A DNA stretch of 64,000 bases, from assembly GCA_038087015.1 (NCBI GenBank), contig JASBNA010000005.1, positions 248,001-312,000 of the forward strand, in the 5' to 3' direction. The DNA comes from Cerrena zonata (taxonomy: Eukaryota > Basidiomycota > Agaricomycetes > Polyporales > Cerrenaceae). A program made the position numbers and the translations under genes. Below are positions 24,809 to 36,500 of this stretch, in pieces. A model generated the notes under the pieces. That model did not search any database. It was not told where the DNA came from and was given only the letters and a program-made list of their open reading frames with translations. Positions within the stretch are counted from its first letter, which is position 1; every line of letters begins with the position of its first letter.

Positions 24809-26016
24809 TCAGGAGGTATGTTTATGTTTGTTGAAGAGAGATCTTAGGTGCACCATAGGATCTTCATCGCGAGGATCGATCTCCTCTGAGAGATTGTTGG
24901 TTGCAGCTTCTTCGTTTGAGGATTCTACGGCTGCGGTGTCCCTATTCAAAGATTCCTCGGCCGCAGGCTCCTCGGTCGAAGGCCGATCGAGTGATGATGA
25001 TCCTTCAGCTTTGCTTCTAGTTTGAAACTGTCCCGTCTGTTGATAAAATCCTAACAACTGTTCCCTCGATATTGAGAACGTCTCTGCTTGCCTCGGGAAG
25101 TCTTTGTTACGGACAGCGGTAGCATACGACCCGATTGCCGTTTGAGCGATCTCCCCAACCCTGGCGAACTGCCGGGAAAATTTGGGAGGTTCTTGGCTAA
25201 TTCCTAGGACATCACTGACAACCAAAACTTGGCCATCTACACCGTTCCCAGCTCCAATACCGATGACAGGTATATTCTGAACTCGTTTGGCGATGGATGT
25301 AGCGATGACCGCGGGGATAGCTTCGACGACAATGGCAAATGCACCAGCTCTTTCAAGATGGACAGCAGCATGGAAGATAGTCCTAGCACTTTTCGCATTT
25401 CGTCCTTGGACGTGGTAACCACCTGAAGCCACATGTCGTTGTGGCATAAGACCAACATGGCCCATAACTGGGATGCCGTAGCTTGTGAGTCTTTTAACAG
25501 TCTCTATAACCTCAGCTCCTCCCTCAAGCTTGACACCCTCTACTCCTCCTTCTCGCATTAGCCTGGCAGCGTTTCGAATAGCTTCCTCAGGGCTAAAGTA
25601 GGTTCCGAATGGCATATCTGCGAGAAGAAGGGGGGACTTGCTGCCTCGCCCTACCGCTCGACAATGATGGATCATCTCATCGAGGGTCAGTTGAACAGTG
25701 GAATCGTAACCAAGACAGACCTGTGCCAACGAGTCGCCAACCAACGTGATATCCACATCGGAGCTTTCACAAAGTCTCCCCGTCGGGAAGTCGTATGCTG
25801 TCAGCATAGTGATAGGTTTCCCGTCCTTGTACAGTTGTCGAATCATCGGTAATGTCATTTTGGCACGCAATGGTGACTCTGTGTTAAAGTCGATCAATGT
25901 GCTCTTGAGGGAAGATGGGAACACGTACTATTAGCTGCATTGTGCGAGCTCATACACCTTCCAGTAATCGCTTTCATGCGTTGCATTGTGGAACGGGAGA
26001 GAGGAAAGAAATGCAT
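24809..26016 (-). CDS. panB: 3-methyl-2-oxobutanoate hydroxymethyltransferase (ketopantoate synthesis)
   Basis: Catalyses the first committed step of pantothenate (vitamin B5, CoA precursor) synthesis: ketoisovalerate plus methylene-tetrahydrofolate to ketopantoate (EC 2.1.2.11). Two exons (25929-26016 and 24809-25878) with a 50-nt intron give 385 residues. Exon 1 encodes an Arg-rich, acid-poor leader (MHFFPLSRSTMQRMKAITGR), a likely mitochondrial presequence. Key residues are in place: Asp in VGDSLA and in LADMPFG, Lys and Glu in VKLEGG, Glu in VVEAIPA. Other markers are LTAYDFPT, GHVGLMPQ and IGIGAG. The C-terminus carries an unusual low-complexity acidic tail of about 70 residues (EEPAAEES, NEEAAT). 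An upstream in-frame ATG at 26130 would add a non-presequence-like stretch and is less likely. The tRNA-Thr gene lies 176 bp away, divergent. Confidence 0.95.
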
Positions 26017-26192
26017 TGCAACTAGCCGGAAGCTGTTGTCTCTGTAGATTGAAAGCCTGAAACAAACTAGCTGCCGGCTTTGTAAAGAACTGACGGTCGA
26101 ATCGAGATGTTGGTCAATTTCAAATATCAAGGTATCAAGCCACGCCTAAATGATATGGAGTTATATTGAGAAGTACTGTATTCAATATAAAA

Positions 26193-26272
26193 GCCCGCTT
26201 AGCTCAGTGGTAGAGCGCGCCACTCGTATCAGTGATATGGTGAGGTCGGTTGTTCAATCCAGCCAGTGGGCA
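26193..26272 (+). tRNA. tRNA-Thr (CGT anticodon) with an 8-nt intron
   Basis: Acceptor GCCCGCT pairs with AGTGGGC, discriminator A. D arm GCTCAGTGGTAGAGC, anticodon stem CGCCA/TGGTG, T arm GGTTG-TTCAATC-CAGCC. The 15-nt anticodon loop leaves an 8-nt intron at the standard position. A T-run (TATTTTT, from about 26278) follows and would end RNA polymerase III transcription. Confidence 0.93.
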
Positions 26273-27138
26273 AATTATATTTTTGAGATACTTTTCTTAT
26301 CACAAGTCTTCATACGCCCAAGAAGAAGATTCGCCCCGTAGTGCTTCACTAGACTCGACAACTACGGTTCGTTGCGCATGTAACGCGTAAACAGGATGCA
26401 GGTACATACATATCATCGAGAGTCTTAAGGATACTATGACTGCCCAAATTGATATCCTGGGACGTGCTGAACTCTTCACCCTCCACCATTCCTTCGAAAT
26501 GACATTTATTATATTGTCATAGTAATCTATACTTTATTGACAGTCGGGATGATCCAAGGAAGTTTTAAGCGAAGTTACATAGCTGTCCAAGTTCAAAGTG
26601 GCTCACCTTTTCCTCCCACGTCGTCCTCACAATTTGCTGGAGGCTTGAACAGACTCGAACTACATCGGTCGAGGTCCCTCGAAACCATGGAACGGTGCTT
26701 TGACATCTAGAATATATGGAGATAGCACAACGAACGAGAGGCAAGTCTTTTCAGAACGTAGCGAGACAGCTACTCACGCTTCTGCAATAGTAACCAGGTA
26801 CTGAGTCTGGTATTCCCCTGTCGCCAGCTCGCTTTCACGGCAAGTTATCGGGCTTCTCTTGCGTCATGCATGCAGAGGGAGTAGGAGAACGAAGCCCACA
26901 CGTACGGTATGTGTGTCACTTTTTCCAGGGGTGCATGAAGTTGGGAAGACGTCTTTTTTTCTGTAGAATCTTCGATCGTCAAGCCGCGAAATAAGAGTAC
27001 GTCTGGCATGGGTAAATATGAAGTTCTACGTTGAGAAACTTTGGGTTGATATAAAATTGGACTTACTACGCGCTGTTCTCATAGGACCTGACAAGAGCAT
27101 CCGATGCATGCTAAGTCTAAGGTGTAATTTTGGCTTTA
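26273..27138. other. Intergenic, no gene recognised
   Basis: About 870 bp with no recognisable coding or repeat signal. Confidence 0.4.
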
Positions 27139-27474
27139 TTAGCTCCAAGTAGCCTGTCGTCTGTGCAGATGGTGTTCGATCATCAGTGATACTGTCCGGA
27201 ATGCATGCTGGGGAACTTTATTGTTGGTCGACCGCTCATGGGTCGCCATAATCCATCTCGATATCAGATCGATTTGTTGCTGGTCGTCCCAAGGAGTGCG
27301 AGCGTAGTCTCGGCCATCTTGGTGAGTGGAGAAATACTGATACATGCGAAATGATAGGACACGGTAGGGCCTGTCTGAGATGTCTCGAGAATATAGGTCT
27401 TTGAATGGCTTAGTCCAGGGATGATACCATTGTATAAGAAAATGCCACGATAATGAGAGGATGAACCATCTCCG
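27139..27474 (-). CDS. Unrecognised open frame, possible exon or gene remnant
   Basis: A 111-codon stretch open from an upstream stop at 27475-27477 to a stop at 27139. Its translation has protein-like composition: RRWFILSLSWHFLIQWYHPW, DRPYRVLSFRMYQYFSTHQD, then DDQQQIDLISRWIMATHERS and LMIEHHLHRRQATWS. The stretch is rich in Trp, Tyr and His, uncommon for random frames. There is no ATG near the start, so if real it is a last exon or a decayed gene. No family was recognised. The overlapping frame at 27264-27602 on the same strand looks less protein-like. Confidence 0.3.
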   Translation of the reverse strand, partial: RRWFILSLSWHFLIQWYHPWTKPFKDLYSRDISDRPYRVLSFRMYQYFSTHQDGRDYARTPWDDQQQIDLISRWIMATHERSTNNKVPQHAFRTVSLMIEHHLHRRQATWS

Positions 27475-30400
27475 TTAGGAGACATGGGGGGTCCTGACAA
27501 GAACCGCGGGGACAGATTCCAGATGTCGTCTCTCTGATCCAAGTTTCCGTTAGACCGAGTTGGGTAAGAGGAAAGGGCAGAAGAGCGTATTACAAATTTC
27601 ATCAGTCAGTCTCCCGCTCTCCATTGGTCAACTCATGGCTGATCACACGGCACGTTTATCGTTGGACAGACAGTCACCTTCACACACCAATGCAAAGGAG
27701 GCTGGATCTTAACCCTCGATATGTTTTAGCTTTGACTGAACTTTCCGACTACCCTATTTACCTAGGGTGTTTGACAGTTTTTTCGCAATTGTTTCATATC
27801 GGAGAATGTCGAGCAAGTGTACTACTCGATACCCTAATCCTATGGTATAATTGAGAAGACACGGCTATATCCAGGAGCTTAACGAGCTGACTCGGCCGGC
27901 AGCCAGAGATACGTATACATCGGTAATTACCTCCCCAGAACCTTCTTGGCGTCCTTCCTTGTCACTGGAAGTGCAGCTGGAGACACAACGTCTGCCAACC
28001 CACTCCCTCTCAAAGGGCGACTATGACTATGTTTCAAATAGACCGTTCTTATATCAAGAAACAGACTTAATAGCACCCGGAAGCTCCGAATAACTCACTT
28101 CTAGGACGCATAGCAATCCGGCACAGGGGGATACCTGTGGCGGAATTCATCAAGCTTTTTCAAGTCTTTCCGTCCGGTAACCGATGTCCTCTGCGTAACT
28201 GTATGTCTTTTTTTGACGGTTTGAAAACATGGGGCTAGCAACAGTACCCTCGGTGGGCAAAGGTTTTGACCGTCTCTTGATGAACATTGATACTATTTAC
28301 GGTGCAAGAAGATCTCCGAAACAACAACCTTTGCGAATCACAGGTCTATCTACGTGATTTTGTGATAAGCCTTCATGTGGCGGAACAACGTTGCGCACCA
28401 AACGCGCCTCCCCCTCGCCTTGGTCAACGATGTATTCTCGTCTCTATATTTTCGACAAGCTTCTCCCCGCTTTGTAAGTCTTCTTCAATCTTCTCTTTCA
28501 TCGCTGGTTTATACTTGCCCAATGTGGAGCGTCGGGTGACGGCGACTGCGAGCGTCCGCTCTGGTCCCCACCTCGTCCCACCGGCGAAGGAACTGGCGAT
28601 TGACTTTACAAAAGCCTCTCCTCAGAGCGTCGGATCCGTCTATTATACGAAAAGTTTTCTTTTTGTCATGTCGCATATATCTTACCGGTCATCTCTGACG
28701 AATTTTTATGTCAAAGCTGCGCTCCGCGCGCCCGACGCCCAGATCGATTACCATGAGGCTCGCATCTCGCCGTTGACTGGAGTTCTTGATCTCTGACGTT
28801 GCCACAAAGGCTTTGGTTACCATATGCTGTCTGCCCGTCTATACGTATTTGTCCGCCCGGATTCTGGAGAAGCTTCGCGAAAACTTTGAAACACAACTCT
28901 GTTACCGTTCAATGTCGTGTCGGGAAGTTATGTCAAACACCCTACACGCCGTGGAACTGACCTTACAAAATGAATTCATGGGAGCAGCACGGGCATGGAT
29001 TTGGCCCAGCTGCGCGGTCGATGTTGCAGACTTGCAGTTTGGAGGTGAACGTCGTTTGATGCTGTTGATCCACGGGCCGTTGCGGGCCGGTATTCCTAGT
29101 ATGCGAGGGAAGCAATGTAACCATAACAGTCAACACAGCTGGTTCTTGTTCGGCTCCAGTGGTAGAATAAGGTTTTCCAAACTTTCCCGGCTTCTTTCAT
29201 TCTGTTCCGTATTCTGTGGGTAGGGCACGGGATATCGCTTAGGGAAAGTCATGCATCCATAACGAATCTGTACGTACTCACCCTCTGGCCTCCTGTCCGT
29301 TTTCGTCCCAGGTTCTAGACTCCCGCAATATTCGACCAGATTCCTCTCTTATTCTGCCCTATCTTCCACCAATCGTAGCCTTGCCGGTCGTCTCCCGCGC
29401 ATGCTAAAGCCAGCTTGAACTGTATATAGTCGCCCTAGGACATTCACCTGGATCGAAGTTGACTGTTAATGTCTAATGATCATGGTCACACGTACACTCC
29501 TCACCTTGAGGTCAGTCTTATCCAAATGTCCCGGGGATCCCGTTGGCCCCCCAGCTCCCGAGGGGTGGGTGGCGAGCATGCGCGCGCGAAGCGTAGTGAG
29601 CAAAGATTAGACTCGTCGTGCCTGCCAGCCAGGGACCGTTTATACTCTTCTCAAGCGTCGTCATAATGCTCATCAAGGCTGTATCGCAACCCTCCTCGCC
29701 GGATTTGAAGGGGCTGTCACTTTCTTTTGCGGTAATTGAATGTGGCGGTCACCGACGCAATCTTCGAGCATCGCTTTCGGTCTTGCGGAGCTTTAACAAT
29801 AGCCTTGTGGCCACCGACCCAAAGCGAAATCCATCCGGGAGGCTGCTTCTCCGGGCGTCAAGCGCATGCACATCCATCCCACAGCGTCAACCCAGCACAA
29901 TGAAAACTCCCGCGGGCCAGTGTGATGATCTCTCTTTTACTCATAGGTTATAGGCGAGGATCGCGCTGAGCCGTTGGGTTGGGAGTTCGTACTTCATTAT
30001 GAACTTTCTTCACAGAATATTCCGTCACACCCAGTGATCCATCAATAATAAACACATATATCGTCATAGCCTGACCCGCGGAGGATTAAGCTGGTCTTTA
30101 TACACAAACTTTTTTCCCGCGTCCGAAAACGCTGAACCTCCCGTTTGGTCGATTGCAACCTCATTGGAAATCTGTCCGTCAGCTCACTTCCCAAGCCGCC
30201 TAACTGACCATATGAAATCTCCATGATCAATATCTCGTATCAAGATCAGAGTACGCCCAAAGGTTTGTTCCGAATTACCCTTTCAACTCCAGTCACATCA
30301 ACGTTTGACCGTCCTACTACCTCATTCATGACAGCTCACCTTCTTAACACAGACAGAGCACATTGTACCCTGCAGATGTTACAGCTTCGCGAAGCTCATT

Positions 30401-31628
30401 TTCTCTACCCCCTTCCGGTGCATTTTTTATACCACCTCGGGACCATCCGTTAACATATGTCAAAGCTTGGGATCTCAAGTGCTCTATTTGGGGACACGGG
30501 TTGACTCGAAACGGCTAGTGACTACGCACCGAAAGAGCTTTGTTGTGCCTCGACCTATCTGATTGATACACGCCCGTTCAGCGCGGTGTGGTGTGTTCAA
30601 AAGTTCATGTTGTGAGAACAAACAACATCACTCTGGCTTTCGTGTTCTTTTTGTTCATACTAACCAGATAGCTGTTTCAAGCAAGGCTAAATTCGCGAGA
30701 TCTCATCCTCCTTTTCATAACGCCCGCGCGTTGGAGAACAAATGACACCCCCCTAGCGCTTTATATGGGTCTATTCGCTCCGACTCGCATGGACATTGAG
30801 GCTTGCAAGCAATTCAAACCGAGTTCAAGAATACGTACGGACGATTGTAGGTTGGTCTTCTGGGCCGGTTTCTTGTCGTCTATTATTATTCAACGAGTGC
30901 AGGGTTTGCGCGAAGTGGAGCTGGTATACTCGGCGAGAAGTATCTGGTCCGGCAACTAGCCGGGAGCTCAAGTCGAACAAGTCGGACCCATGACGGAAGA
31001 AAGTAAGCAGTATGATGTCTTTGGTTGGTCATATTCGCAAGACAATGGAGTAATTACAATGACAGGGTAGAGAGCTAGGGTATGAACGTCCGTACTACAC
31101 GACCGTCCGTAGAGAGAGAGGAATCTACATATGATATCGGTTCGAAGCATGGCATGGGGGGAGGAGATTATGAGAAGAGTACAAGGAGCGAAAGGAGGTA
31201 TAAGAAACTACAAGGAGCAGGATTCTGGGTAGTACAATACATTCAAGGAGACATATGAGCGCGGAATAAACATAAGAAATGAGGCTTGATGGTGACAATG
31301 CGTTTTTCGATATGACAATGAGGTATAAAGATAAAACAGAAAGGATAAAAGGGCCATCATAAACAAAAGAACAAGCAAACGAACAGCAAGTGAGGGCAAC
31401 GCTGACGCGGAGATAGACAAACCCACGACATATTAACAACCATTGTGCGGTCGTAGCTAATAAAGTCGGTTATGTTTGTCGAAAGTCGACTGTCGTGAGT
31501 TTTTCATCACAGTCGCCACCGCCACCGCCACACCCGGGGAAAAACAAGGTATGCCGACGAGGGCTGGCGTAATTGGTATCAGAACGTGTTGCAGGGGTAA
31601 GTCATACTCTCGACAGGCCTTCAACACT
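27475..31628. other. Gene-poor region, about 4.1 kb
   Basis: Many short open frames but no domain, splice-linked model or tRNA. The longest (28287-28796 plus strand, 28786-29223 plus strand) have no coherent continuation. A short (CCGCCA)-type microsatellite lies near 31508-31530. The region may hold decayed transposon sequence, but no reverse transcriptase, integrase, transposase motif or terminal repeat was recognised. Confidence 0.4.
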
Positions 31629-33547
31629 CTACACTTCCCCTCTCTGGCCTACGATTGTGTCTGAGGTTGTAATATCAATCTGAGGCACACGGACCCACGC
31701 CAATCGACTATGAGTAGAAAGTCTGCTATTATCGACAATCAGATATGAGACGAATACAAGGACGAAACAGGAACTTACGTAGGACATGCCTGAGAGCATT
31801 GATGCTCCGACATTGATACCAACACCGTGCATTCCGTCGTTGTAACAACTAGGGGCGGAAAGCATCTGGTTCTCGTCGACATAACTTCTGCAGATGGTTT
31901 GGGGCAGGCCTGCTGCGGGATCGGTGTGCATCACACCAGAGGTGATGGAAGGGGGGAATGCAAAGTCGAGGGGACTCTGTGGGAGGCTGGCATAGCCTTC
32001 TTCTCCGTCACGAATGAGGTCTGGGGGCATATCATAGGAAGACGCCACATAGGAGGGTGTTTGGATGGGAGGGGGGATGAAGTGAGTCTGTTGATGTTGC
32101 ATCGAGTGGAACATGTCATCGTAATCGCCACCAGGTAATTCAGGCTGTGGTGGAGCAGTCAGATGAATTGCACAAGATGGAGCTGGCGATGAATACATAC
32201 AGTAGACTCTGTCGAGAAGCTTACTCGATCTGCTTCGATGCCTCCACAGATGCTCGATGGCGTTAGGGGAGATCTCGGTGGTGTGGCGACACCTGTGTGC
32301 ACGTTGAAGTTGTACACGATAGACAACATCACCTTCTGAGGAGCAGGCGACGCCGATCCCGCCTCCGAGTCCTTCTGTGAAGGAAGAGGAACGATGTCCT
32401 GGATGATGCGGTATGGGCTAAGGTCTGTGAGACAGAAGAGTGGTGTGTTAGTCGATGAGACACAAGTGAGACACCGGTATGGAGAAGCACGTACCAAGAC
32501 ACTCGCACAACTGAGACCAGTAGCGTGGCACGAGAGTGGTGCTGTAGAGGAAGGTGCATTCCATCTCAGAGGGGAACTCGGCTGCAGGCATGCATGAGGA
32601 AGAGCATAGGTCGAGATCAGTTGTCTCAGTGTGTACGACAGAAGAATCCTTCATCACACGGAAGGATGACTGAGCAGAGAGGGGAGAACCAGCTTTGAAC
32701 GTAACTGTTGGGTTAATCGCTCGCAGAGGGCGGGGAATGTGAGAAGAGGTGCCTGTGGAGGAAGATGAGGGACCCGAAGAGCCAGGGGATGGAATAGCTC
32801 CGATATCAGTAGACGTCCAGGCCACGTTCGAGGGGAGCACATCAATAGTGACCTGCTCGCAGGGCGGTGCAGGTGCAGGTGTCTCCGAGGGCGAAGAAGT
32901 CAGGGGAGTATCTTTGTTTTCCTGCTCGGTCTTTGCGGCCTCTGTGGATCTGCTGGAGAGCAACTTGAGGACTATTGGAAATGATGTAATTAGTAAGAGG
33001 GTGTTGATGAGGTAAGAGAGGCATGAATGCATACTTCGCTTTCCCTCGCAAGTGTCCCTCAGCTGTTGGAGTCGGCTTCCAACTTGCTTGGGAGTACGAC
33101 GTTTACCAGTAGCATTGAAGATGTACTCTACGAAGGAGCATACATTACGTCAGACTCAACACGACACTGTCGATCCCAGAGCGCGATGTACACACCCGAG
33201 ATGAACTTGTTTCGCATTGGGTAGCGACCAAGAGCCCTTGTCGATCGTGTTTCGACGGGACGGTACTTTTCCAAACCTGACGAAAAAGATGGATGATTGT
33301 CAGAGAAGGGCGGGCGTCATGGAAGCTCGAGTGTAGGTAACTGACCTTCAATGAGGGCGGCTTCAAGATATGGCGGCCAGACAACTTCGCCTTTACCTTT
33401 GATCGTCTTCCAGCACTTTCTGCCAGTGACAATTGTCTGTATGACGTCGCTGGTCCCCGCAGATCCCGTTGAGGGAAGAGTGTAAGAAACATCCTCTGTG
33501 GAGGACACCCGGACATGTTGGGCAAACGCTGGTTGGCGGGAGGACAT
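31629..33547 (-). CDS. TEA/ATTS-domain transcription factor
   Basis: Nuclear DNA-binding regulator of the TEA (TEF-1/Tec1/AbaA) family, about 497 residues in seven exons (33346-33547, 33196-33276, 33035-33127, 32495-32971, 32201-32424, 31779-32144, 31629-31679); every phase closes. The TEA domain spans roughly residues 45-125, assembled across three introns: GRKCWKTIKGKGEVVWPPYL, EAALIEGLEKYRP, GRYPMRNKFISEYIF, then TGKRRTPKQVGSRLQQLRDT. The last piece is the recognition-helix region. Downstream is a Ser/Pro-rich linker, then a conserved-looking block (ECTFLYSTTLVPRYWSQLCE, SPYRIIQDIVPLP, KVMLSIVYNFNV) and a Gln/Pro-rich, probably activating, C-terminus. Family members control conidiation, filamentous growth and development in fungi; the target here is unknown. 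The GC-rich 33.8-34.5 kb stretch may be its long 5' leader. Confidence 0.93.
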
Positions 33548-36500
33548 GGTGAGAGTAGGGAGCCCGAGACAGGACGTATCTGGGAGTGGGCTGTTAAGAA
33601 GGGGGAAACGTATGTTTTGGGCGATGAGATGGGAAGGGGAGTGAGGAAAGTGACCAAAGTAGGACTTCGTTATATAGTCGTACTGGATAGGGCAGTAGCG
33701 TAAAAAGAGATAGACGCGAGATTCGTGACCAGATCTCCGAAAGGCTGGACACGCATATTCTACGAGTCGCTTCTGCACCCCGAGATCTTGGAATGAACAC
33801 TAATTAAAATCTCGAGATGTCGATAAATCAGCCATGGGGGGAAGGGTGTGAAAGATTGGCATCAGACGTTAAATCGTCGATTCGCCGGTAAGCTAGAAGC
33901 GAGACCCTTCGACGCGAAGTCTCAAAGGGCTCCAGCTGGTACCAGTCCCTCCTCCACCACCCACAAACAGTCCGTCCGCGAAGCTGCTGCTTGGCGTCTT
34001 CCGCTTCAGCCATTCTGCGTGCATCCCAAGGGCTCCCACAGCGAGCCCATGGACGCGAGCAGTATCGAGCTCAACAGGGCTCTTTCCTCTCCCGGCTTCC
34101 GGCCTTTCGACGCGTTAGGGTTGGGTTCAAATTTGGTGAAATCAACAGCAGCGGCACCCCGGCATCTCGCGCCAGTTCCCGCAAGTCCATACAGGGCAAA
34201 GTCTCCTCGGCGTCCACCACGTCCATCGCTTCCTCACGACATGCACGCCAGCCACCTTCAGCTCCTGCAAGCAACACCCTCAGCACATTTGCTTCCGCGC
34301 ACATAATGAAGGACACCCAATGTGATCGTGGTCGATTGCATTTATTTTGCAGATCAACGCCTCCAGTACACAACAAACACAGCACCAAGATCGACCGCAC
34401 TCAGCCAGATCCCGACGGGTCTTTGCGTCACCAAGCGCCCAAACTCTACGGCTCCCATTCAACCGGCAACCTTCTCCTGCGGTGCACACTAGAGTCCTGC
34501 TAGCCCAAGAAGTCTGTGTCAACCCCGAACTCCCGAGTTCTCATGACCATCGTCATATCTTTACCAGACGTTATGACGCGCTGTTTTACTTCAACCAGTG
34601 TGCTTCCGAAACCTGCATTCGAGCTCCTCGTGCTGGCTGAGATGTCTCATCGTTTTAGCTGCAGAGCTCTTCTCTTTCAAATTCGTCTAGAGGTACTTGT
34701 CTCTGAAGCCGAGGTTCTTCGTCCACCTTCCAGCGTCACTCATACTCAATGGGTGGAGTTTCTTCGGGCGTGAAACTTCGGACGCTCTGGAAACTTTTTT
34801 TTGAAAAATTCGAATTGTGTAGGTATGCCTGCCATACACGTCACCCTAAGCGGCGAACTATCGTCTTCCTGACGGCTGTGTTCCATCGGAAAGAAAGTGC
34901 CTGATTTCCTTGTCGTCAGTCAATCCAATTCCATATAACTTCGCTTGCAGCAAATCGCGGTGGGCACGCACACTCCAACTTCCGAAGGCAGAATGGCAAG
35001 TGTACAACAAAAATACCGTCAGCCGCTCGGTGTGTATGGATGCGGAGAACTCCTTGAGTAATTGTTAGGTTTTGTCGGTATTGCATCCCGCTGCGATAGC
35101 CAAATGAAGTCGGTTGACAACTTTCTTGCCTAATGGGGACGAGCGTTGGGTCTCAGTATCCGGCGATGAGATCTGTGCGAGAGACCCAATCCGGGGGCGT
35201 CCGCTAAAATCGCAGATCTCTCATTCACCACATATTGAGGTCTTCAGCCAGCCAATCACGGCCTCAATATCGTCTTACGTAACTATGTCGCCCACCTTCC
35301 AGCCAGTCGCATTCGACGACGTCCAAATGAAATCCGGTGAACACCAGCTGAGCACTAGGTGGCGTCGAGGGCCATGCTCATTCTGCGACAAATGCCTCCT
35401 CTTCGTCTTCTCCCAGAGTACTAGTGGCTCGGGAATTCGATAATGCTGCAGATCCTGCGCTACTGTGCGGCCTAACCAATTTCTTTGTGGTTTTAAATCT
35501 GCTATGTCGGGAATCTCGTCATAGGGTCTGGGCATTCTCCCATTGGCTCAATCTCATCTCCTCGGACAAGGACATATTTCTGGCAAAGTTGCTGATCCTG
35601 GTAGGACTTGCAACCTTTTTCTGCATTTATTTGTTTGAAATTCCGCCATCGACAAGCTGTCTATTCGCAAAATGGTCAACGAATCAAAACTTCCAAGGCC
35701 GCAGAATCTTCGCAAGCCTTGCTGTTCCGCAGCAAAAGCGCACACTTGGTGTTCTCTAGACCAATCGCGATGAAGGAACTATCTCATAGGCTGGCGCTCT
35801 AGTCTGCATCGAACCAATCAGCAGCAGGCTCGAGGCTGCCCGCCCAATCACAAGGTGCATGCGGTGATTGCCACCTTCTTGACATATGGCGTCCGCTTCT
35901 GCCAACTTCCACATGCCCAAAGAAGATGAATTGGTCCCGCGCTTGTGGGTGCTTAACGGAACCCTGCCAGGGCATATTCGACGGACACGATGATGTGAGT
36001 ACGGTATGCCTCGCTGATACATATGGCCCGTTGGGAACAAAGACTCTTGTTTTCTATTGGCCCTGGCAACGCAGACACGGTTTTGTATTTGTTGTCAAGG
36101 CTTTCGTTAACACTCGTAGCATTTGAAGCGTCTGTCGCGAGCTGCGTATTCAAATACATACTGACTGTGATAGAGTGATGCGTTTTTTCTGACGCAGGAC
36201 GAAACGCTTGGGATCGGACTAGTTACGTCTTTGCACTCTCCTGGCCCTCACTCAATGCTATGCAGCTTGTTTTCCGTGAGGCGTTTCATGTGCACGCAAG
36301 CGCCAAAAAATGAGCGGAAACTTCCTAACCACCTCATAAACCTGATATATGCGGGTGATTTAGTAGCTGGTTAGGGGCATCTTGTCCGACGACCATCGTA
36401 CTAATTCAGGTCGTCTCAGCTCAAGGAGCCTCAACTTACCATCACTAAAAGGTCGCAGAATTGGAGTACATCCATATTTGGGGCGCATACACGAAACAAC

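Noticed and set aside
28287..29223. Overlapping open frames of 169 and 145 codons
   Set aside because: No coherent protein features; frames contradict each other and no transposon motif is visible.
26273..31628. Retrotransposon or DNA transposon
   Set aside because: No reverse transcriptase, integrase or transposase motif, target-site duplication or terminal repeat could be identified by eye.
33848..34503. Overlapping Ser/Ala/Pro-rich frames upstream of the TEA gene
   Set aside because: GC-rich low-complexity sequence opens all frames; no conserved block. More likely leader or promoter DNA.
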